Shown: piece after piece, positions 43,599 through 52,960 of the stretch
Numbering within the stretch: position 1 is the first letter of the stretch
How the letters are laid out: each line of letters starts with the position of its first letter
Source: JAVBMP01 sp031552195
GTDB lineage: Bacteria; Desulfobacterota; Desulfovibrionia; Desulfovibrionales; Desulfovibrionaceae
Direction: 5' to 3'
Assembly (NCBI GenBank): GCA_031552195.1
Contig: JAVBMT010000017.1
Location: forward strand, 139,936 to 203,935
DNA: 64,000 nt
Position numbers and translations under genes: made by a program
The notes under the pieces: generated by a model
Told to the model about the DNA's origin: nothing
Databases searched by the model: none
The model's input: only the letters and a program-made list of their open reading frames with translations

Positions 43599-45683
43599 AT
43601 GAAGTTCAAGCGTTATGCCGTTGCTCTTTTCATGGCCGCTCTGTGCGGCAGCCCGGCTTTTGCCAAGAACGGGGAAGAAACCTTCGAAGGCGCGGCGGAA
43701 GTCCGCCTGGAACCGATAGAGCTGACGGAATCAAAAAACACCGTCAACCGCATAACACAGGCGGATATTGAAAGAAAAACGGCCGTCACCTTGTGGGACG
43801 CCCTTAAAGGGGTGCCGGGCGTGTTTCAGCAAAGCACGGGCGGGCGTAACGAAGGCACCGTCAGCATTCGAGGGTCCAACCGTTATCAGATAGGCATGTA
43901 CATAGATGATATTCCAATAGCCACGGCTTACCGCAATGAATGGGATTTCAACAATACGCTGCTGTATGATCTGGATTCCATAGAAGTTTCCAAGGGCTAC
44001 AGTTCGCCACTTTTGGCTAGCAATAACAACCTGGGCGGAGCTATCAACCTTCGCACGGCCAAACCCGTGAAAGAACTGGAAGCTTCCGCGCGCTACATCA
44101 ACTTTTTCGACCGTGATGTGGACGACCAGGGGCGCATGGTAGCCGCCAGCGTCGGAACCAAGCAGGATTTGTTCTACCTTAAGGCTTCGGCCGCCTATAG
44201 CGCCCAGGATTTTTTCACTTTGCCGGAAGGTTTTGACGCCGCCAGGCAGGAAGACGGCGGCCGAAGGGTGAATTCCGATTACCAGGATAAGGGGATCAAC
44301 CTCATAGCCGGCTGGACCCCTACGGAAAAAGTGGACGTCATGTTCGGCTTCGTGCGGCAGAGTTTCGAAAAAGGCCAGCCTTTCGACGCCGCCCAGACTT
44401 ACGCCAACCCGCCGTATCCCAACGCTTATCCCTTCCAGCGTTACTGGTACTGGCCGGAATATGAAACTACCCGTTATTATGTGAACGCCAATATGGAACT
44501 GACCGGCAAGGCCCGCCTGAAAGCTGTGGCCTATTACGATCAGCACAATGATACCTCTGTTGACTACTATACTATGGATATGAGCCGCCGCGGCTACCCT
44601 GATAAAACCTACGACCAATATACTTCCGGCGGGCAGCTTACTTACGGTTATTCTTTCAATGACGCTAACAATTTGGACGTTTCCGCCGGATACCGCCGCC
44701 TTTCGCACAAGGAATATAACGATTACGCCAATTTTGACGATAGCGGACTGCCGGGCAACCGCAAGAAAAAGGCGGCCGACACCGGACGCCCCATGGATGA
44801 GCACATGGTTGAAGATTATTGGGACTTCGGCGCCGAGTATACATTGAAGCCCGTGGACCGGCTGACTTTTGTCCTTGGCGCCAGTTACAGCTATATGACT
44901 CCGCAAACCCTGGAGAGCCGCGACCACGTTACCGGCGTCATGTCGTCCTTCAAGGATGGGCTGGACGATTCCAAAAGCCTGTTCAACTATCAGGCCGGCG
45001 TGTTTTACGACCTTGCTGAAAAGCATGAATTGTACGCCACTTTCGCCCGCAAGTCGCGCTTCGCCACCATGCGCGAGCGTTATTTCCGCGCCGGCGGCGT
45101 TCCGGCCAACCCGGACCTGGACCCGGAAAAGGCCTACCACTATGAAATCGGTTATCGCGGTCTTGTAGACGACTGGCTTAAAATCAACAGCGGCATTTAT
45201 TACAGCGACGTGGACGACATGATCGTTTCTCAGGGGCCAAGAGGCGCAACATACTTCACCAATCTGAATAAGGCCGATTTTTACGGCCTGGATCTGGGCG
45301 CTGAAGCGGTGTTCAACGAATACGTCAGCGCCGGGGCCAGCTTCAGTTACCTGGAATGGAACAACCGCACCAACGACGATAACCTCACGGGCCTGCCGCG
45401 CTTCAGCTGCACAGTTTACGGTGTTATTTCCCCCCTGAAGGGCCTTTCCATCATTCCGCAAATCAACATGAGCAGCGGGTTTTACTGGAACAACAACCCG
45501 AAAGACGCCTACAGCGAAGCGCCCGGATACGCAACGGCCGACCTTAAGGCCGTTTACGACGTGAACGATCATTTCTCCCTGGAAGCCGGTGTGCGCAACA
45601 TTTTCGACAAAGAATACGCCTTCAGCGCTTATTACCCGGAACAAGGGCGCAACTACTTCATGGGCGTAAGCATAAGGTGGTGA
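43599..45683 (+). CDS. TonB-dependent outer-membrane receptor, predicted Mo/W (chelate) uptake
   Basis: 694 residues. A signal peptide (residues 1-22, ending SPAFA) leads to a plug domain (about 45-165: ITQADIERKTAVTLWDALKG, VSIRGSNRYQIGMYIDDIPI, LGGAINLRTAKPV) and a 22-strand barrel ending in the aromatic GRNYFMGVSIRW. The ligand passes the outer membrane at the expense of TonB energy. The downstream genes in the same direction are a binding protein, permease, ATPase, TonB, a phosphatase and ModE, so the receptor is probably for molybdate, tungstate or a chelate of them. By sequence alone it could equally be a siderophore or cobalamin receptor; the ModE gene and the ModE-like sites upstream decide my preference. 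Confidence 0.88.
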   Translation: MKFKRYAVALFMAALCGSPAFAKNGEETFEGAAEVRLEPIELTESKNTVNRITQADIERKTAVTLWDALKGVPGVFQQSTGGRNEGTVSIRGSNRYQIGMYIDDIPIATAYRNEWDFNNTLLYDLDSIEVSKGYSSPLLASNNNLGGAINLRTAKPVKELEASARYINFFDRDVDDQGRMVAASVGTKQDLFYLKASAAYSAQDFFTLPEGFDAARQEDGGRRVNSDYQDKGINLIAGWTPTEKVDVMFGFVRQSFEKGQPFDAAQTYANPPYPNAYPFQRYWYWPEYETTRYYVNANMELTGKARLKAVAYYDQHNDTSVDYYTMDMSRRGYPDKTYDQYTSGGQLTYGYSFNDANNLDVSAGYRRLSHKEYNDYANFDDSGLPGNRKKKAADTGRPMDEHMVEDYWDFGAEYTLKPVDRLTFVLGASYSYMTPQTLESRDHVTGVMSSFKDGLDDSKSLFNYQAGVFYDLAEKHELYATFARKSRFATMRERYFRAGGVPANPDLDPEKAYHYEIGYRGLVDDWLKINSGIYYSDVDDMIVSQGPRGATYFTNLNKADFYGLDLGAEAVFNEYVSAGASFSYLEWNNRTNDDNLTGLPRFSCTVYGVISPLKGLSIIPQINMSSGFYWNNNPKDAYSEAPGYATADLKAVYDVNDHFSLEAGVRNIFDKEYAFSAYYPEQGRNYFMGVSIRW

Positions 45684-45828
45684 GGTTTACTTTGGCGAAA
45701 CACTCCGGCGTCCGCCGCGCTTCCTCAGGCGGACGCCGGGGCCCATTCAAGCAATGGCGCGTGTATTCAGCAAAAATAGTTTTTCCGCATTTAGCCTGGC
45801 GTGCAATAACATTTTAAAGTCAATCGCA

Positions 45829-46851
45829 ATGATGAAAAAGAAAAAAATATACCGCGCGTTCAGCCATCCGCTTTTTCTCGTGTGTCTTTGCCTTATGGCC
45901 GGCGCGCCGGCGGCGCGGGCTGAATACGAGCGCGGAGTCTACGCGGCCACGCCGCCATCCGCCTTCACGCTCTATGCCCTTGACCCTGACCTTTTGGCCG
46001 GCTGGAACACTCCGCTGCGTGACTACGAAAAAAAGTTCATTCCGCCCCAATACCACAATTTGCCCATTCTGGGCGGCTGGTATGGCCAGGGTTTCGTTCC
46101 CGACCGGGAAACGCTGCTGGCCAGCGGCATCAAGCGGGCTTTTTATCTTTCCATGGGCCCGCATGACGCCGTGCCGATCAGCGAGACGCTAAGCAAGCTG
46201 GGCATGCTGGTCATCAGCGTGCCAGGCTCAAAGCTGGCCGACCTGGCCCCGGGGTTCCGGGCCATGGGCCGGGCCTTCAAGCGGGAAGAGCGCGGCGCTG
46301 CCCTGGCCGCCTATGCCGAAACGGCTCTGGCTAAAGTGGCCTCGTCCATGCAAGATCTTCCGGCGGAAAAGCGCGCCAGAATTTACGTGGCTTTGGAGGC
46401 CGACGGTCTGGCCTCGGTCTGCCGTGATTCAGAACGAAGCGAAGTGTTCAGCCTGGCAGGGGCGGTAAGCGTGCATTCCTGCCCGCAGGGCGCGGAAGAG
46501 GCCTTCCTGCGCGTGACCTTTGAGCAGATAATGGCTTACGATCCTGAAGTAATCCTCGTTTTTCATCCCGGACTTATGCGTAAAATTCCTGACGACCCCA
46601 AGTGGCGGCAGCTTTCGGCTGTGCGCAACGGGCGGGTTTATTTCATGCCGCGCGGCCCGTTCAGCTGGCTGGAGCGCCCGGCCAGCTACATGCGCCTGAT
46701 CGGCGTGCAGTGGCTGGCCAACAAGCTGCACCCGGACCTCTATCCGCTGGACATCAAAGCGGAAAGCAAGTCATTCATGAAACTTTTTTTCAACCTGGAC
46801 TTGAGTGACAACCAGGTAAACGAGCTTTTCGAGCCTTATGGAACATTCTAA
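45829..46851 (+). CDS. Periplasmic binding protein of a FecCD-type ABC importer (MolA/BtuF-like)
   Basis: 340 residues from the ATG at 45829; an upstream in-frame ATG at 45754 would put 25 extra residues before the signal peptide. The signal peptide ends AARA-EY with no lipobox, so the mature protein is soluble in the periplasm. The body is a class III binding protein: LPILGGWYGQGFVPDRETLL, then the long interdomain helix region (PGFRAMGRAFKREERGAALA) and FEQIMAYDPEVILVFHPG. This class binds siderophores, cobalamin, haem or, in Haemophilus MolA, molybdate/tungstate. It overlaps the permease gene by 14 bases. Confidence 0.88.
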   Translation: MMKKKKIYRAFSHPLFLVCLCLMAGAPAARAEYERGVYAATPPSAFTLYALDPDLLAGWNTPLRDYEKKFIPPQYHNLPILGGWYGQGFVPDRETLLASGIKRAFYLSMGPHDAVPISETLSKLGMLVISVPGSKLADLAPGFRAMGRAFKREERGAALAAYAETALAKVASSMQDLPAEKRARIYVALEADGLASVCRDSERSEVFSLAGAVSVHSCPQGAEEAFLRVTFEQIMAYDPEVILVFHPGLMRKIPDDPKWRQLSAVRNGRVYFMPRGPFSWLERPASYMRLIGVQWLANKLHPDLYPLDIKAESKSFMKLFFNLDLSDNQVNELFEPYGTF

Positions 46852-47848
46852 AAAAACGCTGTTTTTCCTTGTGTTCCTGCTTTTGTCCGCCATTATCCTG
46901 GTGCTGCCGGCCGGGCGCTATCCTGTGGACCTGGCCGAGCTTTTCCGAACATTGGCCGCGTATGCTACAGGGCGGCCCCTGACCACGGCCCAGGACCAAC
47001 TGCTGTTTTTATTCCGCCATCTGCGTCTGCCCCGTATAGCAGCGGCGTTGCTGGTGGGGGCGGCCCTTTCCGCTTCAGGCACGGTTTATCAGAATATGTT
47101 CCGCAATCCGCTGGTTTCGCCGGGCATTCTGGGCGTGCAGCACGGCGCGGCCTTCGGGGCGGCCGTCGGCATCGTGGTTTTCTCTTCCTGGCCATTGACT
47201 CAAGGCCTTGCCTTCATCGGCGGTTCCGCCGGGGTCGGCTTGTCGTTCTTTTTCGCATGGCTTTACCCCAAGGCGCGCCTATTGGCTCTGGTTGTGGGCG
47301 GCTTGGTCAGCAGCTCTTTCTTCATGGCGCTGACCTCCCTCATGCAATACTCGGCAGACCCTTACCGCCAGTTGCCCGAGCTGGTCTACTGGCTTATGGG
47401 CACGCTCTCCCGTTCCGATCCGGGGCAGCTTTTATGGGTGGCCCCGCCCATGTTGGCGGGCGTTATGTATATCTGCCTCCACGGCAAGGCCGTTAACGCC
47501 CTGTCCATGGGCGATGACGAAGCCCGTTCTCTGGGTGTGGAAAGCGGCCGCATGAAGCTCAAGCTGGTGGCCGCGGCCACCCTGGTATGCGCTCTAACCG
47601 TCGTGATGGCCGGGGTGATCAACTGGGTGGGGCTGGTCATACCGCATATCATGCGGTTCGCCAGCGGTCCTGACAACCGGGTAGGTTTGCCGGCTTCGGC
47701 TTTAGGCGGCGCTCTTTTCGTGCTGCTCACCGATACCCTGGTGCGCTCGGTCTGGACTGTGGAACTGCCTTTGGGCATAGCGACTTCACTAATAAGCATG
47801 CCTCTGTTCGCTTTTTCATTATGGTACGACTGGAGGCGCAAGGCATGA
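46838..47848 (+). CDS. FecCD/BtuC-type ABC permease (MolB-like)
   Basis: 336 residues with about ten membrane helices. LRLPRIAAALLVGAALSASG, MFRNPLVSPGILGVQHGAAF and GVINWVGLVIPHIMRF are diagnostic of the family. The MGDDEARSLGVESGRMKL coupling loop contacts the ATPase. Only one permease gene is present, so it acts as a homodimer, as in BtuC and MolB. The start overlaps the binding-protein gene and the stop overlaps the ATPase start (ATGA), so all three are translated together. Confidence 0.93.
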   Translation: MEHSKKTLFFLVFLLLSAIILVLPAGRYPVDLAELFRTLAAYATGRPLTTAQDQLLFLFRHLRLPRIAAALLVGAALSASGTVYQNMFRNPLVSPGILGVQHGAAFGAAVGIVVFSSWPLTQGLAFIGGSAGVGLSFFFAWLYPKARLLALVVGGLVSSSFFMALTSLMQYSADPYRQLPELVYWLMGTLSRSDPGQLLWVAPPMLAGVMYICLHGKAVNALSMGDDEARSLGVESGRMKLKLVAAATLVCALTVVMAGVINWVGLVIPHIMRFASGPDNRVGLPASALGGALFVLLTDTLVRSVWTVELPLGIATSLISMPLFAFSLWYDWRRKA

Positions 47849-48588
47849 TCGAAATTCGCGGTCTCAGCGTCGGCTACCAGAAAGACAGGCCGGTGCTTAA
47901 AGATTTGTCGCTGGAAATCAGGCCGGGCGAAATAGTGAATATTTTAGGCCCGAACGGTTGCGGAAAAACCACCCTGCTTAAAGCCATGCTCGGATTTTTG
48001 TCGGTTTCTCCGGGCAGCCTGTTTTTAGACGGACGCCCGTTACGCGCGTTGAAACGGCGCGAACTGGCCAGGCACCTGGCTTATGTGCCGCAAGCGCACT
48101 ACGGGGTATTTCCTTATAGCGCGCGTGAAGTTGTTTTGATGGGCCGCACCGTGCACAGCCCCAAACTGCGTTTTTCCGCCGATGACCAGCGCCTTGTTCA
48201 GCAGGCTATGGAAAAGGTCAAAATCAGTCGTCTGGCCGAGCGCTCTTACCTGGAACTTTCCGGGGGAGAACGGCAGCTGGTTCTGATAGCCCGCGCCCTG
48301 GCCCAGAACTGTTCTTACGTAATCATGGACGAGCCGGTGAGCGGCCTGGATTACGGCAATCAATTACATCTGCTCGACCTGGTGCGCGAGCTGGCGGCAG
48401 ACGGCCCGGCCGTGGTGCTGACCACTCACCATCCGGAGCAAGCGGTGTTTCTGGGCGGGCGGGCCCTGTTGCTGCAAGAAGGACGGCTACTGGCCGACGG
48501 CCCCGCTGATGCGGTGGTCACCCGCGCTCAAGTCTGCGCGCTTTACAACATCAAAGACTCCTCATTGGACCGGATGCGCGCCATGTAG
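47845..48588 (+). CDS. ABC transporter ATPase (MolC/FecE-like)
   Basis: 247 residues from the ATG at 47845. Walker A is GPNGCGKTTLLKA, the Q-loop lies in LAYVPQAHYG, the signature is LELSGGERQLVLIARAL, Walker B is YVIMDEPVSGLD, and the H-loop TTHHPEQA. It powers the permease encoded just upstream. The family includes FecE, BtuD and MolC; nothing in the domain itself selects the substrate. Confidence 0.95.
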   Translation: MIEIRGLSVGYQKDRPVLKDLSLEIRPGEIVNILGPNGCGKTTLLKAMLGFLSVSPGSLFLDGRPLRALKRRELARHLAYVPQAHYGVFPYSAREVVLMGRTVHSPKLRFSADDQRLVQQAMEKVKISRLAERSYLELSGGERQLVLIARALAQNCSYVIMDEPVSGLDYGNQLHLLDLVRELAADGPAVVLTTHHPEQAVFLGGRALLLQEGRLLADGPADAVVTRAQVCALYNIKDSSLDRMRAM

Positions 48589-48618
48589 AGCCGATAAAGA
48601 AAGAAAAGGAAGAGGCGG

Positions 48619-49698
48619 ATGCGTTGCGTGCTCTCCCCTAAATACAGCCGCGATCAGGCACAGCGGGACCCGGAACGTAGCGCTCCGGGCGGCAGCACAC
48701 GGGCATATTTATCCGTCATCCGTGAATTCTCCGGCCAGTTTCCCGGCGATTCAACCATAGCGTTTCCCGACCAGCCGGGCGCGGAGAGGGCGTTTTCCTG
48801 GTCAGCCGCTTTACGCGGCGCATATCCGCTGAAAATGTTCGTAGGTTTTTCCTTGCTGCTGCATTTGGCTGTGTTGGGCTCGGCGTTATATTTGGCAAAC
48901 GCCTCGCCGGAAATGGGAAATGCGCCTGGCGTCATCGTGATCAGTTTGGGCGGCTTTCCCGGCCATCCTTCCGACTGGGGCGATGGCCAAAACGCGGGTG
49001 ACGCGGGGGGCGGCCCTTCGGGCGATCAGGCCGGAGGGGCGGAATCATTGTCTGAAGAGCCGGTTGAAACAGCTCCAAAGCCGCCCGGATCATTGCCAAA
49101 CCAGCAGGAAAAACCGCTTCCCATAGCTGAAAAAGCGGTTTCTCCCTCCTCAACTGCTCGTAAAGACAAAAAGCCAGGCAAGACCAAACGAACGCGGATT
49201 CCCGCTCCGGTTGCAGCCGTTAAGCCTGATCGTTCTGATGGTTCGTCATCCGCACCGGCACCGGGTTCAGCGGTTGGGGGGCATCATGGCTCCGGGTCAG
49301 GCGCGGTAGCGGGAACCGGGCAAGGCGCGGGAAGCGGTGATGGAGGATCAGGCGGCGGCGCAGGTCTCGGATCAGGCTCCGGCACGGGTTCCGGCGGAGG
49401 CGGGCAGGGGGGCGGCTCAGCCGGATATCTGAAGGGCAATTACGGCTACATCCAGAAGCGCATCCGCAAATATCTGGTTTATAGTCCGCAGGCCAAACGT
49501 ATGGGCATAGAGGGAACGGTCACGTTGTCTTTTGTCATTGACAAGAAAGGGCAGGCGCGGGGCATCAGCGTAAGAACGTCCAGCGGATACGATTTCCTGG
49601 ATGAGTCAGCCGTTGCGGCGGTGATGGAGGCCAGCCCCTTTCCTCCGCCTCCCGAACCGGCCCGCATTGTCATACCGATCATATTCGGCTTAAAATAG
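48619..49698 (+). CDS. TonB family energy transducer, dedicated to the receptor locus
   Basis: 359 residues; GGAAGAGG precedes the ATG. An unusual cytoplasmic N-terminal extension of about 70 residues precedes the single membrane helix (MFVGFSLLLHLAVLGSALYL), with the His of the TonB family S-x-x-x-H signature in LLLHLA. A Pro/Lys segment follows (PKPPGSLPNQQEKPLP), then a long Gly/Ser-rich spacer in place of part of the usual Pro-rich arm. The C-terminal TonB domain is at about 270-359 (IRKYLVYSPQAKRMGIEGTV, then SSGYDFLDESAVAAV). It spans the periplasm and energises the receptor. ExbB and ExbD are not in the window. Confidence 0.92.
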   Translation: MRCVLSPKYSRDQAQRDPERSAPGGSTRAYLSVIREFSGQFPGDSTIAFPDQPGAERAFSWSAALRGAYPLKMFVGFSLLLHLAVLGSALYLANASPEMGNAPGVIVISLGGFPGHPSDWGDGQNAGDAGGGPSGDQAGGAESLSEEPVETAPKPPGSLPNQQEKPLPIAEKAVSPSSTARKDKKPGKTKRTRIPAPVAAVKPDRSDGSSSAPAPGSAVGGHHGSGSGAVAGTGQGAGSGDGGSGGGAGLGSGSGTGSGGGGQGGGSAGYLKGNYGYIQKRIRKYLVYSPQAKRMGIEGTVTLSFVIDKKGQARGISVRTSSGYDFLDESAVAAVMEASPFPPPPEPARIVIPIIFGLK

Positions 49699-49711
49699 AG
49701 CGAGGCGCGGC

Positions 49712-51322
49712 ATGTACTCTAAAAAAATCTTGACGTTTTTCTTCTGCGCCCTGGCCGTGCTGTTTTTCACCCCGTCCGGTTCCTCGGCCCGGACCAAAGT
49801 AATCATCACCAATGATGTGCACGGCCATGTCATGTCCGATGCGGAAAACGGAGAAATCGGCTACGCCCTGCTTAAAAGCTATATTGAGGCGCAAGGGCGG
49901 GCCGGATGGCGGGTCTACCTTCTTGATTCCGGCGACGCTTTCAGCGGCAGCGCCTACGCCCAGGCCGACCATGGCCGTTCCGTGGCCGAAATCATCGCCA
50001 TGCTCGGCTATACGGTTCTTACCCCTGGCAACCATGCTTTTGATTACAATGAGGCGGAGAACGACCCGCTCTATTACAGCCGCGTGCTGCTGGAGACCGT
50101 AAAAAAGAACACGCCCGGGCCATTCCGGGCGGTGGCGCAAAATATCTCTTATAACGGCGCAACCATTCCCGGCCTGGAGAACAAGCCGGTCGTCATCCAC
50201 GATGAAACAACGGAAAATCCGCAAGGCAGGCGTATAATAGTCACCGGTTTGGTCACCCCTTACACGGCGCGTCCCAACCTGAAAGACAGTCTTGCCGGTT
50301 ATGATTTCGGCTCTTTGCCCAGCCCGGCCGCGACGCGGGAAAAATTGCTGGCCGAGCTCGCCGCCGCGCTGGCGCAATATAGCCGCCCGGCGGATTGCGT
50401 CATCGTATTGAGCCACCTGGGTTATTTCGGGCCTGAGGGCGACCGGGGCGGGCGCGTCAGCGGGCCGGATTTGGCCATGGTCGCCAACGTTGATTTTGTG
50501 GCCGACGGTCATACCCACGGGCTGGTAACGCCGCGCAGGATTGAGGGGGCCGTGTACGCCAACGGCGGTCGCTATTTGGAGCATTTTCTGGAAATAAGCC
50601 TGGAAGACGGGCAAGCTACGGGCATGGAGGTAAAAAGCTATGCCGATCTGGCCGGTCTTGTTCCTGACCATGCTCTGGCGGTATGGCTGGAAAATTTGAC
50701 GCAGCGGCAAGGCCTGGCGGATATTTTGTTTGAGCTGCCGCCAGAAGATTCGTTCAGCGACCGAGGCCTGTATACGGACAACATCCCATTGGGCCGGTTG
50801 ATTTGCCGAAGCATGTCGCGTATTACAGGGGCGGACGCGGCTCTTCACAACCTGGGCGGCATCCGGGCCGGCCTGCCCCCAGGCCCGGTGAGCGCCCGCG
50901 CCCTTTACGACGCCCTGCCTTTTGGAGATGAACTGGTCACTGTTTCCTTAAGAGGCAAAGAGTTGACCGCCTTTTTCGAGCACGGCTCCGGGCACGGTGG
51001 GCAGGGCTTTCCGCAGTTTTACGGCTTGACGGTGTACGCCTGGCGCGCGGCGGACGGCCGCTTGCACTGCGCTGGCGTGCGTGGCGCTTCCGGAAATCTT
51101 TTGCGCGAAGACGAACGATATCTGGTGGCTATGAACGGGTTTATGGCAAAAAACATCGGCCTCGACGCGAAAAAACACGGCCGGCTTGTCATGGAACTTC
51201 GGAATGATTTAAGCGGCGCGCCGTTGCGCCCCGACGAACTGCTGGGCGGCAACCCGCTGCTTATTTTCCCTGATCGGGCGTCAGCCGCTGAAGCCTGCGC
51301 GGCGGGAAGCAGCCCGTTATAA
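49712..51322 (+). CDS. Periplasmic 5'-nucleotidase/UshA-like metallophosphoesterase
   Basis: 536 residues. A signal peptide (residues 1-27, ending SSARTK) leads to a calcineurin-like phosphoesterase domain with the expected metal-ligand blocks: ITNDVHGHV, LLDSGDAFSGS, TPGNHAFDY, VLSHLGYFG and DGHTHG. A 5_nucleotid_C domain (about 340-500) follows, with TDNIPLGRLICRSM and ALHNLGGIRAGLPPG. UshA-type enzymes release sugar or nucleoside from periplasmic nucleotides. Its place between tonB and modE suggests it dephosphorylates something brought in with the metal, for example a nucleotide-linked ligand; that is speculation. It starts 14 bp after tonB. Confidence 0.9.
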   Translation: MYSKKILTFFFCALAVLFFTPSGSSARTKVIITNDVHGHVMSDAENGEIGYALLKSYIEAQGRAGWRVYLLDSGDAFSGSAYAQADHGRSVAEIIAMLGYTVLTPGNHAFDYNEAENDPLYYSRVLLETVKKNTPGPFRAVAQNISYNGATIPGLENKPVVIHDETTENPQGRRIIVTGLVTPYTARPNLKDSLAGYDFGSLPSPAATREKLLAELAAALAQYSRPADCVIVLSHLGYFGPEGDRGGRVSGPDLAMVANVDFVADGHTHGLVTPRRIEGAVYANGGRYLEHFLEISLEDGQATGMEVKSYADLAGLVPDHALAVWLENLTQRQGLADILFELPPEDSFSDRGLYTDNIPLGRLICRSMSRITGADAALHNLGGIRAGLPPGPVSARALYDALPFGDELVTVSLRGKELTAFFEHGSGHGGQGFPQFYGLTVYAWRAADGRLHCAGVRGASGNLLREDERYLVAMNGFMAKNIGLDAKKHGRLVMELRNDLSGAPLRPDELLGGNPLLIFPDRASAAEACAAGSSPL

Positions 51323-51377
51323 TTTGCAAGGTCCGGTTCTTCTGTGCTATGGCTGTTAAAACAGCCAAGGAAGCGCC

Positions 51378-52139
51378 GTGCAGATAGAAAACCTCAAAAA
51401 ACGCAAAAGCAAGATAGACCGCCTTAAATTGCTGGAACTGGTAAAGGAGCACGGATCCATTTCCTCCGCGGCCAGAGCTATGGGCGTTTCCTACAAAGCC
51501 GCATGGGAAGCTGTGGAACAGATCAACAACATGTCCACAATCCCCTTGCTGGATAGAACCACAGGCGGAGAAAAAGGCGGCGGCACGGTATTCACCGAAC
51601 ACGGGCTGAAATTCTTGCGGTTCATGAAGGAATTTGAAGGGCAATTTCAGAATTTTCTGGCGAATTTCGGCAACGCTTCAGACGAGATGCTTTTAAAATA
51701 TATGCAGGTAATCAAATTTTCCACCAGCGCCACCAATCAGTTCGGCGGACGCGTAGTCAGCCTGATTCCCGGAGACGTCAACTGCGAAGTGACTATGGAC
51801 ATAGGGCAGGGCGACAGGATCACCGCCGTGATCACCAACAGCAGCGCCAAAAGCATGGGCCTTATGCCGGGCAGCGAGGTCTGCGCCCTGATCAGCGCCT
51901 CCAGCATCATCCTGACCAAGGAAACGGACGTGCTGACAAGCGCCCGCAACAAGCTTACCGGAGTGATCAGCTGGCTGGAGAAAGGCCTGGTGGATATTGA
52001 GGTCGTCATCCAATTGCCTGGCGGCAAATCCATAACGGCCATCATCACCAATGAAAGCCTGAACCGGATGGATCTGAAGGTAGGCGACAGGGTGAGCGCT
52101 TTAATCAAAGCCCCGCATGTGCTCCTAGCTGTGGTTTAA
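51378..52139 (+). CDS. modE: Molybdate-responsive transcriptional regulator ModE
   Basis: 253 residues, full-length ModE layout. The GTG start at 51378 has AAGGAAG upstream. An N-terminal winged HTH (SKIDRLKLLELVKEHGSISS, then AARAMGVSYKAAWEAVEQIN) is followed by a dimerisation helix and two TOBE (MOP) domains, about 120-180 and 185-253, each with the molybdate-pocket style SARNKLTG or STSATNQFGG. In E. coli, molybdate-bound ModE represses modABC at CGTTAT/ATAACG dyads. Here it is the last gene of the TonB/ABC operon, so it probably autoregulates through the four dyads found upstream of this operon and of fmdE. Confidence 0.92.
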   Translation: MQIENLKKRKSKIDRLKLLELVKEHGSISSAARAMGVSYKAAWEAVEQINNMSTIPLLDRTTGGEKGGGTVFTEHGLKFLRFMKEFEGQFQNFLANFGNASDEMLLKYMQVIKFSTSATNQFGGRVVSLIPGDVNCEVTMDIGQGDRITAVITNSSAKSMGLMPGSEVCALISASSIILTKETDVLTSARNKLTGVISWLEKGLVDIEVVIQLPGGKSITAIITNESLNRMDLKVGDRVSALIKAPHVLLAVV

Positions 52140-52960
52140 ACGCCGGCTTCCCAAAACACCAAAGCCATTTTAGAGCGCACCCGCTCATGCACGTAGCCGT
52201 TTTTCGCCAGGGCCGCCAACTTGGCGCTCGCTGCTTCTTCTTGTCCGGCCCGCAGCGCGCCCAGGCTTCTAAAATAGTTCAAATACGAGTTTAAGGCTTC
52301 TTCCGGTTCCAGTTCGCTTTCCCAATTTCGCTCCATATATTCCACTTCGGGATAATAACCCAGCAGCCATAATATGTTGAAAGCGCAGTAAAATGGCCGG
52401 CTGGCCCGGGCTTTACCCTCGTCCCAGTCCGTCAGGCTTTGCAATTGGTCGCGTATGGAATTTTCCGTGTGCACCTGGGTGAGCATGCAGCACAGGCCGC
52501 TGGAGGCGGCATTCATTTTTTCCAGGGTGGCCAGATTGTTCACCGCCGGGGTTTTGCTGGCCAGCACCAGCTTGAAGCGTTTTTCCCAGCCCTGAGAGTT
52601 CAACCTCACATTTTCCCAGTCTTGCACGGCGAAGTGCGCATTGGGGCAACGGGCGTCCACGGCGTTTTGCCTGGCGAATTCAATCATCCTGGGAGAGATG
52701 TCCACCCCCTGCACATCGGCGACACGTTCGGCCAGCATTATGGAATATTGGCCGGAGCCGCAACCTATATCCAGCACTTCGTCCTGCGGCCCCAAGCCGG
52801 CCTTCGCGGCCAGCTTATCCACCAGGGCGCGGCGGTGCCCATCCGGGCCTTCGCTTCTGTGCGCGTTAAAGGACGGGGCTCGTTTGTCCCAAAATGCGGC
52901 TTGCCCGCTTTGCTCAGGCTGATGATCGCGCCAGAGCGCGTCAAAAAAATCAAGGTTCAT
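52136..52960 (-). CDS. Class I SAM-dependent methyltransferase of the FmdE/DUF364 operon
   Basis: 274 residues from the ATG at 52960, with AAGGA six bases upstream. Motif I is VLDIGCGSGQYSIMLAE (about residues 62-78), the acidic motif II GVDISPRMIEFAR. KLVLASKTPAVNN takes the place of motif IV. The C-terminal 100 residues are helical and not typical of ubiquinone or menaquinone methyltransferases. Its ATG overlaps the stop of the DUF364 gene (ATGA). The stop codon overlaps that of modE on the other strand. It may methylate a metal ligand, or a corrinoid or pterin; no direct evidence. Confidence 0.82.
   Translation of the reverse strand: MNLDFFDALWRDHQPEQSGQAAFWDKRAPSFNAHRSEGPDGHRRALVDKLAAKAGLGPQDEVLDIGCGSGQYSIMLAERVADVQGVDISPRMIEFARQNAVDARCPNAHFAVQDWENVRLNSQGWEKRFKLVLASKTPAVNNLATLEKMNAASSGLCCMLTQVHTENSIRDQLQSLTDWDEGKARASRPFYCAFNILWLLGYYPEVEYMERNWESELEPEEALNSYLNYFRSLGALRAGQEEAASAKLAALAKNGYVHERVRSKMALVFWEAGV

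Noticed and set aside
43731..45644. A 637-codon open frame antisense to the TonB receptor
   Set aside because: Same reason; the sense strand has signal peptide, plug and barrel features and the antisense product resembles nothing.
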